64,000 bases of DNA, from NCBI GenBank assembly GCA_013397075.1, contig VWZS01000240.1, positions 620,001 through 684,000 on the forward strand, read 5' to 3'. The translations under genes and the position numbers were made by a program. Under the pieces are notes generated by a model. It was not told the origin of the DNA, searched no databases, and was given only the letters and a program-made list of their open reading frames with translations. Below, piece after piece: positions 21,546 to 35,635 of the stretch (within the stretch, counting starts at the first letter, position 1; each line of letters starts with the position of its first letter). The DNA comes from Rhabdornis inornatus (taxonomy: Eukaryota > Chordata > Aves > Passeriformes > Rhabdornithidae).

Positions 21546-24500
21546 TCAAGGGTATTTTTTTTCGGTACATCTATCAGTTTACTATTTTTAGACTAAATTC
21601 TGCCATTGGCTGGCTCACAGATCTTGTGACCCAGTTTTATGGCAATCCTGCCCTGCAGGAGCCACTTTAAATCTGAATGATTCCTCTCTGTTTCTTCATT
21701 CAATAACTGAGATTTTTTATTTAAATGCAATGCAGATGTGGCTAAAGTGACATTCACTTGTAACCTTTGCAAGATGCAGATGTAGCTCAGATCAAGCTGA
21801 CTTATCTTTATTCAGGTTGCTAATGCATACTTCACTATTTCTAAGTCTTTAATGCCATACACCATGGAATGTGTTTATTGTACATGCATTTTGCATAAGG
21901 CCATGGCTTTTGGTGGACTCAGCTTTTGATAAAACAGTGCTTTTATCTTTGAACACAACACTCAAGACACACAAATTGGGAAAAGAAAATCTTTGTTCCA
22001 CAAATATCAGTCTCTATTGTTAACTCGGAAGGCTCAGCTCACAAGAACTCAATTTTGATAGAAGGTTTTTATGTATGCAAGGACTATAGACACCATGTTA
22101 AATTCTTCCCATGTCAAACAGAATTGAAGATTTTTCTGTGGGGAAAAAGAGGCATTGAAGGTCAGCATATCCAGTAGTGTGAAATCAAGACTTGTTCCAT
22201 ACCATGAGTAATAGGGAGACTGGGCTCAGCAATGAAAAAAGAGGTGGTTTTGACTGTAAGAAAAATCTACAGCAACACGGTAATAGTGGTGACTTGTGGT
22301 CACTGAATGAATTTTCAGATTCATTACTAGTAGTAAGAATATATTGACCTTTTGTTTTAGGAAATATCTTGAAAAGTTACTTGCTTTCTCTCTCTTTTTA
22401 AAATTATTTTCCTTCAAAACAGAGAAAAGGATATAATAAAAAACCTACCCAGGACCAGGCAATGTAAAATTACCTTCTACTACAGGATCATCCAACGGTG
22501 ACTTTGGTAAGGGCAGGATTTGGTTTCACTTATGTTGATGCCACCATTATTCACCCAAGCAGCAGACAGAACCCGACTCTGCTCTTTACAGTGATTTTTC
22601 CATTACAGAAAAGAGTGCTCATTGTGCTATTTGCTGGAAATAAGCACAATTTTCAACATTATCCTGCAACTGAGAAGGAAGAAAGGAAATAATTTGGAGA
22701 TAATTTCTTGCTTTCTAAAGTACCAGTGGCTTAACTTCTTTGTAGTTTTTGTACTTCTGTAAAATACCTCATAACTGTGACCTGAAGCAGTACAGCAGAT
22801 TTTTGTGCAGCACTGTTTTCCTTCAGTGCAGCTCCCTTATTCAGTGTGACTGCATCCTCAAACGGGATTAGATGAGACCCTGCTTGAAGTGCAGTGCTGA
22901 TTAAAATCAAACCCATCTACTTCCTTGTGTATTCAGTACACAGCTTCTGGAATTCAGCATGACCTGGAAATTTTTCCCTGTATCCGTGCTGTTACTTTCT
23001 GCTCGGTACTAATAAAGTTCCTGTGGGATTAAAGACTGTTATTTAGAATTCACCCAGTCCTATAAGATCTGCCATACTTGATGCTGATAAGTATTAAGAA
23101 TGTCTCAGAATGAGTTTCAGGTCTGAGACTGATGTGGCAAAGTCCTGCATGCATCTCTGGTTGAAGAGTTTGTATACTTCAATGTGGAAAAGGATTGGTT
23201 TTCTTCTTCAGACTGTCAGGACACACACATAGCTGAAGACACAGGTATGCCTGAGTTTTGAGTGGCAGGTCACATCCTGGGTGTTCCTACTATCTAGGCT
23301 ATAACACTTGGAATTCCTCTTTTCCTCTATGTAGTAATTGGTTTTCATAATACTTTTCATAGCCGATGTAGTAAACTCCTTTTTCCACAACACTACAGTT
23401 TTAATGTCAAGCAGAAGATAATCTGATCCCAAGAGAATGCTGCCCACCTTCTTAAGGGGAAAGTGTAACACCTCAGTATTCTGGCCTGAAATATATGTCA
23501 GTGTAGTAATGATCTTCAAATGCACAAAAGCAGAACAGATTGTAATTTTCTGGAGAGCTTCTGTCTAAATTCAGTGTTATCCTAGGATTATTACACAACT
23601 CTCCTCAGAACCACAGTAATTAAGGTTGCCTTCTGATGTTTTTTTGGACAGTGGACTACATTCCACTTCTTCTTGAAATGGTAGTCTAGAGTACATCCAG
23701 TACATTTAGGGATCTATCTCAAATGATGCCACTGTACTGATTAAAAACTGAGTAAAGGTTTAAAGAGTTAACTTGTCTGTTCTCAAAATGTAGCTCTTGC
23801 CTAGGCCATAAATAGTGTTGTGGTAATAGTTTTTTTGATAATAAGTTAGTCAAATCAGGCCTCAAGATTTAAATTTATTTAAGGCTCCTTTTTTATATTT
23901 TATTTTTCAGCTGTATTGCTAAAATTGTTTTGAGAAAATTTTGATTTGCTTGCAGTTTGGTTTATGATGAGGTGACCACTGTCTCAACTGCAGTTGAGGC
24001 AGCAAAATCACTCTGTGTGTGTGTTGCTCACCCAGTGTTTTCTGCCTTGTTTCAGTGAACCGGCTCACAAGTTTAGTTATGCAATGATTGTTTAGATTTA
24101 ATGGTTCTTATCCATGTATGAAATGAAATAGCACTGGATATGTGCCATGTATAACACTGGACATGTGAAATCTTCATACTCCTCTTACAGCTCGAAAATA
24201 TTGTGTCATACCTGTATAGGCATTCCTGTTAAAGGAAAAAAAAAAGTTTTAAACAAATCACTCATTATGGTGGGATTTTTTATATGCTTGGAGAAGCATA
24301 AGACCTTGAACAGAAAACATAAAATAGAAGAAGTTGGCTTTCAAGTGCACCCACAAAATTGTTTCTTTAAAAACATTCATTGCAAGTACAGCTGTACAAC
24401 AGCAGATATGAAATGGTCTTTCAAATATAGGGGGATTTAAGTTATCTCTGAGAGTAACAGATTTTCTACCCAAGTATCTTTCAATCTTCAGCATGCTGAT

Positions 24501-24633
24501 TTCAGCTTTCCAGATGACCTTTGCTGAGTGAGGCTGAGTTCATGTTTGTTACGGTACACTATGGGCAAGACTCTGGAGCTGGAATGCCATCTATTGGTGC
24601 CAGCCCAAATAATACTGAGATTTAACTTGTGCA
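21546..24633. other. Intergenic, no feature recognised
   Basis: AT-rich sequence with only short chance open frames. No RNA gene or repeat family was recognised. Confidence 0.6.
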
Positions 24634-24707
24634 GGGATTCCTTGAGTAGGGAGGCTGGACCAGGTGACCCACTCTGGTCCACACCAACCCAACCAATTCT
24701 GTGATTC
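24634..24707 (+). mobile_element. CR1 LINE 3' end fragment
   Basis: A very short CR1 tail with CTTGAGTAGGGAGGCTGGAC, CAGGTGACCCACTCTGGTCC and the terminal ATTCTGTGATTC. Confidence 0.85.
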
Positions 24708-27700
24708 AGCCTGAGCTCTCCCTTTCACTACCTGTCAAAGATAAGAAAAGGTGAGGTGTGTTATCATTCATACCAACAAATCCTCCAGAACCATTCTGTT
24801 GCTGCCATGTTCCCAAAGACTTATTCCTGGTGTAGTATGCAAGAGTTCCACTAATGCTGATAAAATGAAGAGCTGTAATTACTGGGTTCTAATGTAGCCC
24901 ACTTTTCTTAAACTCACTAGACTCAATTACTTTCTGACCCAGGCTTAGCTGATTTGCTATTTAACATTTTTATTCCTGCTCAATATCCACAAAGTATTTT
25001 CAGTGACATGACACATGGATAGATATCTGTGCATGGCTCCCAAATCTTACACCAAATTTCTGGTTATGACTTAAAATATTCAAATAAGTTCTGAAACTGC
25101 TTATAATGGGAACAGTAGCTGTTTCATGACCTCATCTCTGCTGTGTAAGCTATTCTGTGGAATTTTCAGTCTAAAGTTTAGTGGGTGATTTATTAGCTAA
25201 TCCTGTGATAAACTGCAACAAAGATGGGAGATATTCATGGCCATGTAAAATTGTCATGTAAATACAGTATTATGCAACTTCCATTATAAAAATGCATCTA
25301 CATCTAGGATAATCTTGTTACAATAAATAGGAGAAAGTTATTATTTCTGCCCTTGTAACTCATTTTTTAGCCAAGTAGCTGAAAAAGTTACTGTTCGTTT
25401 TTTTCCTTCAGTTGGCTTATGCAGAACAGATTTCTGATCATCTTGGTAGCTTGAACTGATTCTCTCACATGGGCCATATGGTAAAATCTCATTTCTTAGA
25501 CGTTGTCAGTAAAACAACATTACCAGAAAAGACCTACAAGATATCTCTCTGTAGCAGTTGCCCATGTACAAGTTCCCACAGGAAAAAAGGACGACAATCT
25601 TCCCTGTGCACAGATCAGACTGAGGTTTAATAGGTTAGGTTTTAAGTTTACTATATTGACTGACCTGCTTTAATAATGTTCTTTTCACTCTTTTTCCTCT
25701 TTCTATCAGCCCTTCTTTGTGTCCTTAGAAATGGGAACATGCTTTCCGTCACAAAGTAAACAGTCAGACATTTCTAAACTTTGCTGTTGAATGGAAGTTA
25801 GTATGTTTGACTGGGAGAAAATTACAATGGTTGGGCGATAGCTCAGTGACAGGCCCAGAAATAGAGAAATTATTTTGTCAAATAGTTTGGTGTTATAAGT
25901 GATGGCTTATCTGTGCTTATTTATTTACAAATAATGTATGTTAGAATAAATTCTGTTCCAGTAATAGGAAGGATTTTAATTCTCCAATTAGTTTCATTTT
26001 GGCTAACACAATGGTATGTTTTGTCTGGCACTAGTTAAGGACATTCATAACGAGTGAAATAGAAACACTTTTTATTCTTGGAAGTGTTCTGTGATGTTTA
26101 TAAATATTCCATTCACTTTTATTTTAATAAATTAGGTTCAGATATAATGGAGTGGAGTATCAAGTTAAATAATCAAAAAGGCACATTGTTATTCCATCAG
26201 TTTTCAATGTATACACACACAAAGTATTACACACCTTTCTAAAGAGCAAGCCTTGCAGCTATGGTATTTGTGATATAACTGGTATCTGTGTGTGTTTTGA
26301 TGGTTGAATATTCAGTACATGGGTTCTGAACAGGCCCCCATGGACTGATTCAGAAGCTGGAAGGTTTCCAGATGGTGAGATCACACTTGGCAGCTCCAGC
26401 ATCTTGAACTTATTTGTAGATGTTTTGTCATTCACCTTGGGTATTTAAATTAGTACTTCCTCACTTCATCAAAGGAAGCTAGTTGGCCCTGCTTATCTGC
26501 ATGACTGGCTTTTCCCTACTTGCCCCCCTAACTCCTGCCCCCATTCCAGTACTCCCTCTCAAGAAAAAAAATGACCTTTTAATTCTTACCTTTCCTTCTT
26601 CTATTAGAACTAGCCCTCTCAGCAACTTTCACATGTAGTTACAGCAAATATATTTGCAGAGCAATGGAATAGTCACTGTTTTCATGGTGACTTGGGACAA
26701 GTCACTTGCAACACATCTTTCTACCCCTGAATGTTTACCACTGTGCAGATTCATTTAAGGGTAATAAAAACCAGGTAGCACTAATTTTGTAAGTGTCATT
26801 TTGAGACGGAAAATGGAATTCTATGTTTATTTCACCCACATAAACATGAAAAGTGTCAATGTCTTATTTCTAACTTATTAAGCTTCAGGACAGTAGTAGA
26901 TTCTGTTTTCTGCCAGGATGGGAGGTTTTTGCATTTAGCTATACAAAGTTTTATTAATATTTTTGGGAGCAGTGAATACCAAGGGGGAAGTGGAAAGAGT
27001 GGAAATAATCTCTGTGTACAAGTATAACTTCAAAGTAGTGCAGCTGGCACAAGAAGAGATGAGCCTCTTGAACTGACGGAAAAGAAATGGAAGTGTTTCA
27101 TTTTTCTGTCTATTCATATAAAAATGTAGAAATGACATTACTTATATTTTAAGTTTAATTAATTTTTATTTAATTTTTGGCATAGCCTCTCTTTAAAGAT
27201 GATTTTCCAAGATAGCTGCAAAGTATCAATGCAATATAGCCATATTTTATTGTGTTTTTTGGTGGAAGAGAAATACCAGTATGGGACTTGGTAACAGAAG
27301 AATTTCCATGACTGAGAGATTTCCTCTAATAAACTGGTGACACCAGGCAAAATGGCAAGCAGAAGGACAGTGGGGGAGTGCTTAAACTTTGAGAGACACA
27401 GGAGGAATGTTTAATATGAAACACTAAGAGAGCTGATGAAGAAATGTGGGCTGGATATATTTTAAAAACTACTAATCCCATCTCAATACAGATGGTGTTG
27501 GGAAGAAACTGGAGCATATTTTTAGGGCTTACTAGTAGGTTTTTCATCACATCTAAATGTGCACCCACTTACTGCTGAGTTAGTACATCCCTTGGAAGCA
27601 GAAAATATCATTTGATAAAACTGCTTGAGCAAACTATTAAGGAATGTGCTGAGGTTCTTGGCTTCACAGCGACAGGGTTTTTGCTTACCTGCTGTAATCA

Positions 27701-29245
27701 TTATTTATTATATTTTCTAATTTTTATCTGTATATGTCATCACCAGGATTCATGACTTGTGGTCTAAATATTAGAGACCTTCTTAAATGTTAAATTTGAG
27801 GCTTCAGCATAGATTACTAAGAAAGCTAGTGCTGAAACTTACAGCCTCCCAGAAAAACACATCCAATCTATCTTCCCTGACCTCCACTAGCTAGCTAGGA
27901 ATTTCTAAATTTAGTACAGGGATGATCTGTAAAGGAATTTTGCTTCATTGACACTTATGCTGAAATATTTAGGTTTCTCTCTGGAAAACCTGAATTTATA
28001 TATTTAATTGAACTGCCAGCTTTGGATAGGTGCAATGTGGTTAACAACACAAAATTCCCAAGTTTTTCTATGGAGTGGTAGCATATGTCCCTGTGCACTT
28101 TACTGATCTGTGTTGTCTCTTGGAGTGATGAGCCTTGAGCTCTGTCACCTGTGCAGCACCTTGTGCTCCAGTGCATTGTGGTGCATTACAGGAGACTGCA
28201 CCTGCTTGAAAGGTTTGACCTGTAGAAGTGTCTGAGGGAAGACAAGGATCATGAGATGTTGTGAACAGCACATAAGAGACAGACCTGTTGAGCAGTCTGC
28301 CATTCCCTGGAATGGTGTCTTGATCAGGCACACCTGCCTTAAGACCTTGAGACTTTCTGAACTGGAATCTGACACCTGAGCAGTGCAAGGCAATTGATGA
28401 AACTTGCTCATCCAACCCTCTGTAGCAATTGTAGCAAAACTCTTCACGGAATGGGAAGAGATGGATCACTGAAAAGTTAATTCCTCAGGGATGCCCAGGC
28501 CAATGGAAAATGTTAGCATCTAGTCATAAGAAAAAACCCCCACCCAAACTCCCTTCTGCATCACCAGCAGAAAAGCAATTTCATTTTAACTGGAAGATTT
28601 TGCTGTGTGGGGTGTCAACAGATAGGAAAGGCAGGCACTAATGTTCTAGCTCATGCCAGATTGGATTGCAATTTAACATTTAAATGGGTTAGTCTGCCTA
28701 TAAATCTATTTGTGGCTATTTCTGATCTTCCCCTGAGAAAAGCAAGGAAAAGTGATCTATAAATCATGTTGTTACAAATGTATTTTATTTTCCTGGTTTC
28801 ATGAAGAGAAAAAGTGTATTTGTTTCATCTTCCCCCTTCACTTATGCTCAAAAAAACAGCTTTGGTTTTATCTTTGTTAAACAGAAATGACCTTTCTGTT
28901 CGTAACTAGGCTGATAATGACATGTAAGCATTTGGCAATGTCTGTGTTCTCTGCAGATTGTGTCAGAAGCAGGTAGATCTCTTCTGTCAAAGCACCAGTA
29001 AAAAGGTAAGTGCACATTCATTTGTACCATGTAAGAACAAGCATGTAGGCTTGTCTGCTCTGTCTTCTCAGCAGTGATGTGTCTGTGCTGCTGCTGGGGA
29101 GCTCTGGGATTCAAGTTTCTGGGGTATTAAATATGACTAACATTTGTGTCCTTTAGCACCTGCCCTCTGACCTGCCAGTAAAATGGACCAGTTCAGGTTT
29201 TCTGGCCATCCCTAATCCTCTCCTGGCATTTAGTTGCACGTTAAC
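24708..29245. other. Intergenic, no feature recognised
   Basis: AT-rich intergenic sequence. The two overlapping minus-strand open frames of 133 and 100 codons (28068-28469) show no recognisable family and lie in a slightly GC-richer patch. No structural RNA was seen. Confidence 0.55.
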
Positions 29246-29485
29246 GACAGGAGGAGAGGACATAGCCTCAAGCTGTGCCAGGGGAGATATAGTTTGGAAT
29301 CAGGAGGAATTTCTTCACTGAAAGAATTGTTAAACATTAGAACTGACCAGGGAGGTGGTGGAATCACCATCCCCAGAGGTGTCCAAGAAATGACTGGATG
29401 TGGCACTTAGTGCCATTAAGTAGTGATCAAAAGTTGGACTTGATGGTCTGAGACATCTTTTCCATCCTAGATGATTCTGTGATTA
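29246..29485 (+). mobile_element. CR1 LINE 3' end fragment
   Basis: The CR1 3' region with GACAGGAGGAGAGGACATAG, AGGAATTTCTTCACTGAAAG, GGTGGTGGAATCACCATCCC and the terminal GATTCTGTGATT. Confidence 0.9.
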
Positions 29486-32400
29486 TTCCTTCTGCCTTTT
29501 ACAGGGACCAGTGCTAAGAACCTGTATTATATATGGGATAGTGTTATAAAACCAATTAATTTAGAAAACAGAGCTGTGTACTTGCAGAACCTAGCGAAAC
29601 AGGGCCTTGAGTGGAGCTGTGAAAAAGGGAATAAAATCAATATTAATTTGTTTCAATTAGTCAGTGCCCCAGTAATGCTGCTGTGCCAGGTTCAGTCAGC
29701 TGTGCTAGAAGTGGTGGTGAGTATATCTTCCCCACTTCTCCTCTGACCAAAGATATCTGTCTGGAGTCCAGGAAAGCTTATATTGTTAGCTGGTGCTAGG
29801 TGGAGGAGAGCTTCTCTTACTTCTATTCTAGGCTAACACTGGAGAGGTTTTCTTTGAAATACATGTTGCCCAAAGATATTTTTCTCTAAATTGCAAGCTT
29901 TATTGTGTTTTTTGTTTTTGTGGGTTTCTTGTTGCTTTGTCTTTTTTTTTTTTTTTAGGATGGATGACATGTTCGTTTTTCATGAGTTTTTGGGTTTTAT
30001 TCCCCTTTCTTTTGGGACATCAGATACTGGTGGAAGTAAAAGGAAAACATGTCTCTTAAAACCTCATAGTAAAAGGAGTACTCTAAACTTTTATGCACTT
30101 TTCATGCTGGCATTTTAAGTATTGGTTTGCCAGTGGCTGTACTTAATCTCAGTAGAAGGATGTGTCTGGAGTTTTCTTTATTTTTTGTCTTTGGTACAAC
30201 AGATCCTTTTGTTTTGGCAATGTGGTTGCCTGTCTTACAGGTGGTGAATCTGTTTTCTTGTGGGCAAGTTTCTTTTGTATGCTGAGATTGTGCCTTAAGG
30301 GTTTTGGTGAATTAATTCAGTTCATTATATGTGGCTTTAGGAGTGCTTCAACAGCTAAAAACCAATCAATGGAGACAAGGACAAAAAAAAGTATATCTTT
30401 GTTCCTTTACGGGATGAATAGCTGAGCTGATGACTGCAGTAAAGGCAATTGCACTGGTCAGTGCAAAACCACAACAGTTCACCTGAGACCTGACAAAAGA
30501 CACAGTTGAAGAAGGAGGGAATAGAGGGACAGCAAAACAAAGAGTCTATTGTCCTTCATGAATGTTGAGGGTGTAGGTGAAAATTTGTGTGGGGGCTGAG
30601 GGGAGCATCTCTGAAAGAGTAAGACATTTTGCTGATTTTCTTGCCTTTCTGTTACAAGGCTGAAGAAATCTGAGCCTCTGTCTGTTCCAGGTGAAATGCA
30701 GCCAGGAACTGTGTTAGGGGTCTGAGGCCAAGTACCACAGCATACTTGTAGTAGTTGCCATAAATCTCTTGCAAGCCCCATGCAGAGCCTCAGTTGCACT
30801 CAAACGTAATCCAGGGTGGAAGTGATGAATTTAGAACCCGTGAAATGACATGTCTTTGTAGCATGAAAACCTGGGACTTGGCACAAGGACATGCAAGTAT
30901 GCTTTAGGTGTGAAGCTGTCTGAGATAGTCTTAGAGGATGGGAGGAAGCCAAACCTGGTGCAACCTGTCCACGCTGCCAGCTGGGAGTGGATCTTGGCAC
31001 TGGTTTGTCAGCTCTGAGATATGTTTGTGCCTTTCACTGGAATACACCAGCTCCAACATGCCAGAATTGTGCCAGGCTGACAGCAAGCTGCAGTCCTGTA
31101 GAAGAGCTTGTCCTGTGCACTTCTTCAGGACTCTATAACTCTGCTTATATAGATAGTCTATAACAGACTTGCAGAAGGTCTCTGCAAGGACATCAGGCCT
31201 TTGGAAATGGTCCATAGCTCCTGAGGCTATGATGTATCTGAGCTGTGCTGTATCAAGCAGCTGTATAATGGTGCAGAAGTGCTCAGTGGTTGTTGGGAAA
31301 ACTAAGCCTGTGTTGAGAAATAGAAGCTTTGATCAGTTTTTGAGGAGTGCACTTGTGTGTATTTCTTTATAGAAACAAATGTTTGCCATACCAAGAATGG
31401 TTCTGGTAAAATATCAGTAGACATCAACTGAGTGAGAAATGGAAAATTGGAAACCTGAGCCTAAGCTGCCAATGGGAGGCTCATCTTCTCACAGGTATGA
31501 TCTAGTTCTCGCTCTGTAGAAATTCAGTCACAAATACTACAAAATATATGGCATGCTCCATAGCAGAAATGTGTTACTGTGAGTCTTGTTCATCTTTTCT
31601 AGGACATCTACGAAATTGCAGTGTTTTTCTTCTAGGTTTCCTTTTAGTTTGTATGGAGTTTCTAGAGACAGCTGCAACTCGAAACATAGCCTTATATTAC
31701 AAACAAAAAGTGCAATGAAGCAGAAGAAGCTCAATGAGGCACCATGAGGGTTTCAGCTTACAACAGATGTTAAGTGAATTTATTGGTACAAGAATGTTTA
31801 ATAGGCTGGTAAGTTCCTAGTAGTTCTCCTATGACCTTCCTGGGATCAAGAGAGTTCTGAATTCGCCGGCAATGTTTCGTAGGTAGAAATCCAAATAGGT
31901 TATGAAAATAATGCATTTGCTATCTAAGGTAAAAGTGTTCTAAAAACATGGTGGGAAGGTGTCAATTCTCTAACCTGAGTTTCCAAGAACTATTTATGTC
32001 AACTTACGACTGATCTCTACCCTGCTTGGCTCTTGTATCCTTTTTCTTTCAGTTAGTGCTCATAGCTGTTGTTGGGTTTTTGTATGTGTGGCCATATTAA
32101 TTTCTCTAATATGATGACTAGGAGAGTAAGTAAGATCATGCCTCAAATTCATAATATATGCTTCCATTGCCCAGGGATCTGTGGAAAGTTTGAAAATCCT
32201 GCTGAATTAGTTAGAAACTATGAATCTAGGAAATCATTATTTCTCTAGTCTAGATTTCTTTCAACTTCTTTTTTCTTAAGTGTCTGTGTCTCAAACCAAT
32301 TTTCTTTCACTTGGGGAAGATACATTTTTTTTAACAAAACCAGACTTGTGTAGATATTAAAGAGAGAACAAAACCTGATGATTTTTAACTATGAGATTGC

Positions 32401-35400
32401 ATATTTCCAAAGCTGTACAATGATATCCATGATGAAAATTATGTGCTAAGCCAAAGAGTTTAAAAAAATAAATGAAATTGCCCAAAATTGTAATGGGAAC
32501 TGAAAGCAACAGAACTTCTGAAATTGCATCATATCTGTGATGGCATTTGGTATTAGGGAAGAAATATTCTAGGAGAGTTTTGATTTCTTACTTTAGTTTT
32601 TTTATTTCACACTCTTCTTGCTTCTCTAATTCTGGAAAGATTAGTAAATGAATGACTTGCATTTCTTCATTCTTATGACATGGTGACTCATCTGTCCAAG
32701 AGTTTTGCTGTGTTATGGCAAGATGTGTCATTCTGATTTCTTCTCAGAGAAGAACTAGTTTACAAGGTTGAAGAACTATAGGGTATAATAATTACTATCA
32801 TTGTCTTTTCAGATCTCCCTGAAATTGATTTTTTTTCTTCTAAAAGATTAACAATGAAAGGTCTGGGAGGGGAAATGAATGAAGCATTTTACCATTGAAA
32901 CGGGATGTTTTGGCTTGATGTTGGTTTGAACTTCAGAATCTGCTCAGACTGCATGTGTACCATTTTTTTCTTGAATAGAATGCTGCTTTAAAAACTAATT
33001 TTATCTGCCCTTTTTGTGGTGGAAAGCATGCTTGCCAGTGATGTCAACTCAGAAAGCCTAAGGCTTAGTCTGTCTTCCCTACACCCAAGGTCATACATTG
33101 GAAAAACTTAAGTGTTCTTAGGACCTAATGGTTGGATATAAGAGGACTAGGGAGTCCTGGATGGCCCTGGTAAATGTCAAGGATCTGTAGCTTAACAATT
33201 GACAAATATTTGACTTGCAGTTTAATGACTAAAACATCCTCTATTGCGGTAAAGCTGATAAGTGGGAATTCATATCTGTTTTAATAATGGTTGCAATAAG
33301 TACTACAAACCACATGCATTTTTCAAGTGACTTCAAGGTATAGTGCTAAAGGGAGCTTTTACACAAATCTTTAATAGCTTAAAACTGCAAGAAACTTTGT
33401 ACCAAACATAGAACACACACTTTTCAGAAGAGCTGGGTTATGGCTCTAGGCTAACATGTACTTCTAAATATCAATCTTGTAATCCTTGAATCAGAGTGCA
33501 ACAGTGATGTTCCCATTACTTCTTAGTGGCAACAAAACGTCCATGCTCCTACTGCAATGCAAGCAGTGAGACTCAGCTATTCCATGCTGAAGTATTAATA
33601 ATAGCTAAGTAATGAATTTGTTACTGGAGTAAATGGCAGAGGACACAGCTGAACTTTTTATCTTCCCCTAGTTGCACCATTTTTACTAAGTCTAAAAAGC
33701 TTTGTTGTCCTCACTTATAAATCTAACATAGAAATTCCAAGTAGTTGTTGGAGTCTTTTTGTTTGTTTTGGGCAAAAGGTGTTAAAGTCAGGATTTGCAA
33801 ATGCTATCTTTTGCGAATTATAGTGGGGAAAACCTATTTTTCCTTAAACAGAAGCAAGTTCCATCTTAAATGACATGTGCCACTGCCTAGTTGTGGTATG
33901 GTCAGACCGTTCAGAAAGTAGGACTGTATAGGCAGAGAAACCTTGCTCTATAGGTGTAAAAGTGAGGAACGACAAAGGAAAGTAGAAAATTTAAAATACA
34001 CCCACAGAACACAGAACCTCTGAGAGAAATGTTGCATTTCAATGTTGAGGCTTAGGTACTGACCAATGTAAAAAAGCTGAAGATTTCAGAAAAGACTTTT
34101 TGTTTCCTTTTGAGTTCCCTGGCACTCTGAAGAAACAGGATTTTGTATGTTCCTTCTAAACAAAGATACCAGACTTCATTATGTCTTATCTTCAGTAAAA
34201 TCAACCCATATATCTTTGTTACTTTGGTCTGTTTGGATCAGGTAAGTTACAATAATTGTGGGTCTTTCCTCAGAAAAGCTCTCTGCTTGCATTTGTCCTG
34301 CTATTTCAATGTGCCCCCTTGTTGTTCTGGAAGACATTGAAAGAAACCATTGTGACTTCCACTAGTCACTTCAGTCTCTGAACATATTATGAAAACTGGT
34401 ATCTACTGTTACCAACCTAAACAAAGAATCCCCAAAATTCAAGTCAACTATATAATGAAATATTGATGTAAATGTATAATCTCAGGGGAAAATATATTAA
34501 TATAGGGCCCAATTTCCAGCTATATTCAAAGAAAAAATTGATTAGAACAAAGGAGAATCTGTTTTGTTTTTCAGCAGAGAATGTAATCAGGAGTCTGTTT
34601 TGTGGACAGTTTCTCATATAAAATAGAAATATGCAGTTACTAGCTGGAAAGAATTAAAATCAATGAATCACAGGAAAAAGTGCTTTAATGGCATAGTGAA
34701 AGAGGCAGCTATGTGAAGAAGGCATTAGGCTGACAGAGGAAGAATATATAAAGGAAGGGAAAAGCAAATGTCACAGAGAACAAGAAAGTCAACACATAAA
34801 AGTTACACTGCAACAGCAGATTGAATGTTTAAGTGTATTGACTGTATTGAAAGCTGAAGGCCATAGAAGGGGTTGGAAATCTGACTTGCAAAATACCAGG
34901 CTGAATGGTTGTGTCCTTAGGTATCCATGGGCTTGTGCACTGGCTCTATCTCTGTTAAAAGAATAATTTTGGGAGTTCTGTGGTCATTTTACAAGGGTGG
35001 TCAAAAGATTTTCTTCGTGCTCAGACCTTTCAACAATCTTTGAAATAATGTGATGATCCTTGGCTACTTTTACACCGAGAAAGACTGAGAAAGGCTTATG
35101 AGAGATGTGTTTAGAAAGAAAAAATACTATGGTAGTATGATAGCATCTCTTAAACAATCTCTTATTTATATTGATGCCAGTTTATAAAGAGTATGCTCTG
35201 TAGGATGCTTTTACAAGAAACTGTTAATAAATCTAGAGGTGAAAACTCAGTTTTAAAAGGTGATGTATTTTTTCCTATGCCTGCACATCATCAGATAGTC
35301 AAAATATCAGCTCAGTGCTGCTTTAAGTTTGTTTTTAATATGTTTAGTTTTCTTACAACTTTGTAAATCTACCATTGCTAGCTGTGTCACATTACTATTC

Positions 35401-35420
35401 TCCCTTCCATATCTGAACCA
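29486..35420. other. Intergenic, no assigned feature
   Basis: It includes a 17-base run of T at 29942-29958 and a slightly GC-richer stretch at about 30480-31330. That stretch has open frames on both strands (minus 30479-30799 with 106 codons and 30931-31215 with 94 codons; plus 30938-31138), none matching a family I know. The rest is AT-rich with nothing recognised. Confidence 0.55.
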
Positions 35421-35635
35421 AGGGAAGTTTAGACTGGATATTAGGAAAAATTTCTTCACTGAAAGATTTTTCCACCTCTGGAATAGGTTGCCTAGGTGAG
35501 TGGTGGAGTCACCATCCCCTGCAGTTGTGGCACTTAGGGACATGGTTCAGTGGTGGACTTGGCAATGCCAGGTTAAGGGTTGGATTTGATGATCTTAAAG
35601 GTCTTTGCCAATCTAAATTATTTCATGATTCTATG
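35421..35635 (+). mobile_element. CR1 LINE 3' end fragment
   Basis: It reads GGAAGTTTAGACTGGATATT, AAAATTTCTTCACTGAAAG, GGTGGAGTCACCATCCCCT, then the 3' UTR blocks up to TTCATGATTCTATGA. A short internal segment between the CCATCCCCT and GTGGCACTTAGGGACATGG blocks is missing compared with the related copy at 6885-7523. Confidence 0.9.

Noticed and set aside
28068..28469. 133- and 100-codon minus-strand open frames
   Set aside because: Low-complexity composition and overlapping alternative frames with no recognisable domain; likely chance in a GC-richer patch.
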